Shown one piece after another: positions 6,606 to 7,900 of a stretch of 7,900 nt of DNA. The notes under the pieces were generated by a model that had not been told where the DNA came from, made no database searches, and saw only the letters and a list, made by a program, of their open reading frames with translations. The position numbers and the translations under genes were made by a program. The stretch spans positions 1 through 7,900 of the forward strand of contig JAESTY010000349.1 of the NCBI GenBank assembly GCA_016763355.1. The letters run 5' to 3'. The stretch comes from Immundisolibacteraceae bacterium (GTDB taxonomy: Bacteria > Pseudomonadota > Gammaproteobacteria > Immundisolibacterales > Immundisolibacteraceae). Within the stretch, counting starts at the first letter, position 1. Each line of letters opens with the position of its first letter.

Positions 6606-6611
6606 TAGAAT
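6606..6611 (+). promoter_or_regulatory. Candidate -10 element for purB (TAGAAT)
   Basis: TAGAAT matches the sigma-70 consensus TATAAT at five of six positions and lies 64 bp before the purB ATG. The -35 position 17 bp upstream reads AAGGAA, a poor match that is part of the AAGGAAC array. The promoter, if real, may need an activator. Confidence 0.35.
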
Positions 6612-6675
6612 TATAGCATTGAAGGCTATATCACCGACGCCACTCCCCATCCTGAATTTCGAGACTACAGATCGC

Positions 6676-7900
6676 ATGAGCATTACATCTCTGACCGCCC
6701 TGTCACCCCTTGACGGACGTTACCAGCGCCACACCACCGAACTGGCAACCATCTTTAGCGAATCAGGCCTGATTCGTTATCGATTACATGTCGAAATCGA
6801 GTGGCTTATTTTATTGGCCGCCACCCCTGGGATTATTGAGCTTGCGCCTTTTAGTGACGCTGCAATAAAGCGGCTGCGGTTGATTCACACCGATTTTAAT
6901 GAAGTTGGTGCACTGCGGATTAAGACCATCGAATCGACCACCAATCAAGACGTAAAGGCGGTTGAATACTTTTTAAAAGAACAGCTAGCTGAAGACCCGG
7001 AACTGGCACCTGCGATTGAATTCATTCATTTCGCCTGTACTTCGGAAGACATCAACAACCTGTCTCACGCGCTCATGCTGCAGGCTGGACAACAACAAGT
7101 AATGCAGCCGCTGCTAGCAGATATTGACGCGGCGCTGGCCGAACTGGTTAAAAAGCACGGTGACGTACCCATGCTGGCACGCACCCATGGCCAAACCGCA
7201 TCGCCAACCACCATTGGCAAAGAACTGGCGAATACACTGGCCAGACTTCGCCGACAAACCAGCCAACTCGCCGGTATTGAACTACTAGGAAAATTTAACG
7301 GCGCAGTCGGTAATTTCAACGCCCATTTGGCAGCCTATCCAGAACTAGACTGGCCGGCGATAAGCGCACAATTTATCTCCGGGCTGGGACTGGCCATCAA
7401 TCACCACACCACCCAGATCGAGCCCCACGATTACATGGCCGAACTGTTTGACTGCCAGAGCCGCATAAACACCATTTTGATTGATCTTTGCAGGGATATC
7501 TGGAGCTACATATCACTCGGCTATTTTCGCCAGCGAGTGATCGCCGGAGAAGTGGGCTCCTCGACCATGCCCCACAAAGTGAACCCCATTGATTTCGAGA
7601 ATGCGGAAGGTAACTTTGGCATTGCCACCGCATTACTCGAACATTTCGCCCGCAAACTACCTTTATCGAGGCTACAACGCGACCTTACCGACTCCACGGT
7701 AATTCGAAGTGTTGGCAGCGCCTATGGCTATGCAGTGATCGCATTGCGGTCATTGCATAAAGGTCTGGGCAAACTCGAGCTTGATGCGGAAAAATTAGCA
7801 GCAGACCTTGAAGCCAATCAGGAAGTACTGGCTGAAGCCATTCAAACCGTCATGCGCCGCTACGGAGTTGCCGAACCATACGAAAAACTTAAAGCATTAA
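6676..7900 (+). CDS. purB: Adenylosuccinate lyase, 3' end outside window
   Basis: PurB catalyses two fumarate-releasing steps of purine synthesis: SAICAR to AICAR and adenylosuccinate to AMP. The frame is open to the window end, giving 408 residues plus one base. E. coli PurB is 456 aa, so about 48 C-terminal residues are cut off. The ATG at 6676 is supported by the N-terminus SLTALSPLDGRY, which matches E. coli PurB. Visible: RIKTIESTTNQDVKAVEYFL (81-100), FACTSEDINNLSHALML (119-135), ARTHGQTASPTTIGKE (168-183) with the catalytic-acid-type His171, and the fumarase/aspartase signature GSSTMPHKVNPIDFEN (294-309) with catalytic Ser295; both residues keep the E. coli numbering. KLPLSRLQRDLTDST follows at 327-341. 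No good Shine-Dalgarno precedes the start. In E. coli purB follows hflD and is near mnmA; here acnA and a DUF3135-type gene intervene. Confidence 0.97.
   Translation, partial: MSITSLTALSPLDGRYQRHTTELATIFSESGLIRYRLHVEIEWLILLAATPGIIELAPFSDAAIKRLRLIHTDFNEVGALRIKTIESTTNQDVKAVEYFLKEQLAEDPELAPAIEFIHFACTSEDINNLSHALMLQAGQQQVMQPLLADIDAALAELVKKHGDVPMLARTHGQTASPTTIGKELANTLARLRRQTSQLAGIELLGKFNGAVGNFNAHLAAYPELDWPAISAQFISGLGLAINHHTTQIEPHDYMAELFDCQSRINTILIDLCRDIWSYISLGYFRQRVIAGEVGSSTMPHKVNPIDFENAEGNFGIATALLEHFARKLPLSRLQRDLTDSTVIRSVGSAYGYAVIALRSLHKGLGKLELDAEKLAADLEANQEVLAEAIQTVMRRYGVAEPYEKLKAL

Larger units (their letters stand above)
6223..6675. other. 453-bp divergent acnA-purB intergenic region
   Basis: This is the only long stretch without a recognisable gene. 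It must hold the promoters of both acnA (minus) and purB (plus). From left to right it contains a GCGCAA cluster (6290-6331), an AT-rich patch around 6384-6400 (CAATATTAATTTTAG) that could hold a weak acnA promoter (on the minus strand TTGGCG, 16 nt, TATTGT), overlapping GTTAAT/ATTAAC inverted repeats (6477-6517), a CATGGG/CCCATG hairpin (6527-6542), three AAGGAAC repeats (6563-6589) and a TAGAAT hexamer (6606-6611). I see no convincing CRP, FNR, Fur, PurR or IscR site. I recognise no RNA gene or riboswitch. Confidence 0.7.

Noticed and set aside
7065..7633. Two minus-strand open frames at the right end
   Set aside because: They are antisense to purB, whose conserved motifs run through the whole interval.
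1..7900. Mobile element, CRISPR, prophage or defence system
   Set aside because: No transposase, integrase, long terminal repeats, spacer-repeat arrays or toxin-antitoxin pair can be seen; the genes are core metabolic families.

Overview
This 7.9-kb window looks like an ordinary chromosomal housekeeping segment of a gammaproteobacterium. Six protein-coding genes belong to families I recognise: HemD, a PRX_like1 thioredoxin-fold protein, NudJ, MnmA, AcnA and PurB. A seventh is probably a DUF3135 family member. All read cleanly, with no frameshift, transposase, integrase, CRISPR array, tRNA or rRNA. The class-level call rests on the nudJ-mnmA pair followed at a distance by purB (as in Escherichia coli and Pseudomonas), the very close match of the NudJ, MnmA and PurB proteins to the E. 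coli families, and the presence of a DUF3135-type protein. A marine or oligotrophic lineage is possible, but I cannot establish it from this sequence.

Layout. Plus strand, left part: the 3' part of hemD (1-693, its start lies outside the window), a thioredoxin-fold protein of the PRX_like1 type (762-1316), nudJ (1341-1808) and mnmA (1801-2913, TTG start overlapping nudJ). The last three are tightly packed and probably one transcription unit. Middle, minus strand: a small DUF3135-type gene (2998-3375) and acnA (3532-6222), convergent with mnmA. They share a strong hairpin at 2950-2976 whose T-tract serves the minus strand. Right: a 453-bp divergent control region (6223-6675), then purB on the plus strand (6676 to the window end, its last ~48 codons missing).

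Functions: tetrapyrrole synthesis (HemD), probable thiol redox chemistry (PRX_like1), nucleotide and thiamine-precursor phosphohydrolysis (NudJ), tRNA wobble-uridine 2-thiolation (MnmA), the TCA cycle (AcnA) and purine synthesis (PurB). No single pathway links them. In E. coli the order is nudJ-mnmA-hflD-purB. Here hflD is missing from its usual place and an opposite-strand DUF3135-acnA block occupies the gap.

I did not find a convincing undescribed system. The structure least explained by the genes is in the acnA-purB intergenic region. It holds overlapping, mutually exclusive inverted repeats built on GTTAAT/ATTAAC (6477-6517), another small hairpin (6527-6542), three AAGGAAC repeats at exact 10-bp spacing (6563-6589) ending 16 bp before a good -10-like hexamer, and clustered GCGCAA motifs on the acnA side. 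A perfect 8-bp inverted repeat also lies just upstream of the DUF3135-type gene. These are regulatory hypotheses only.
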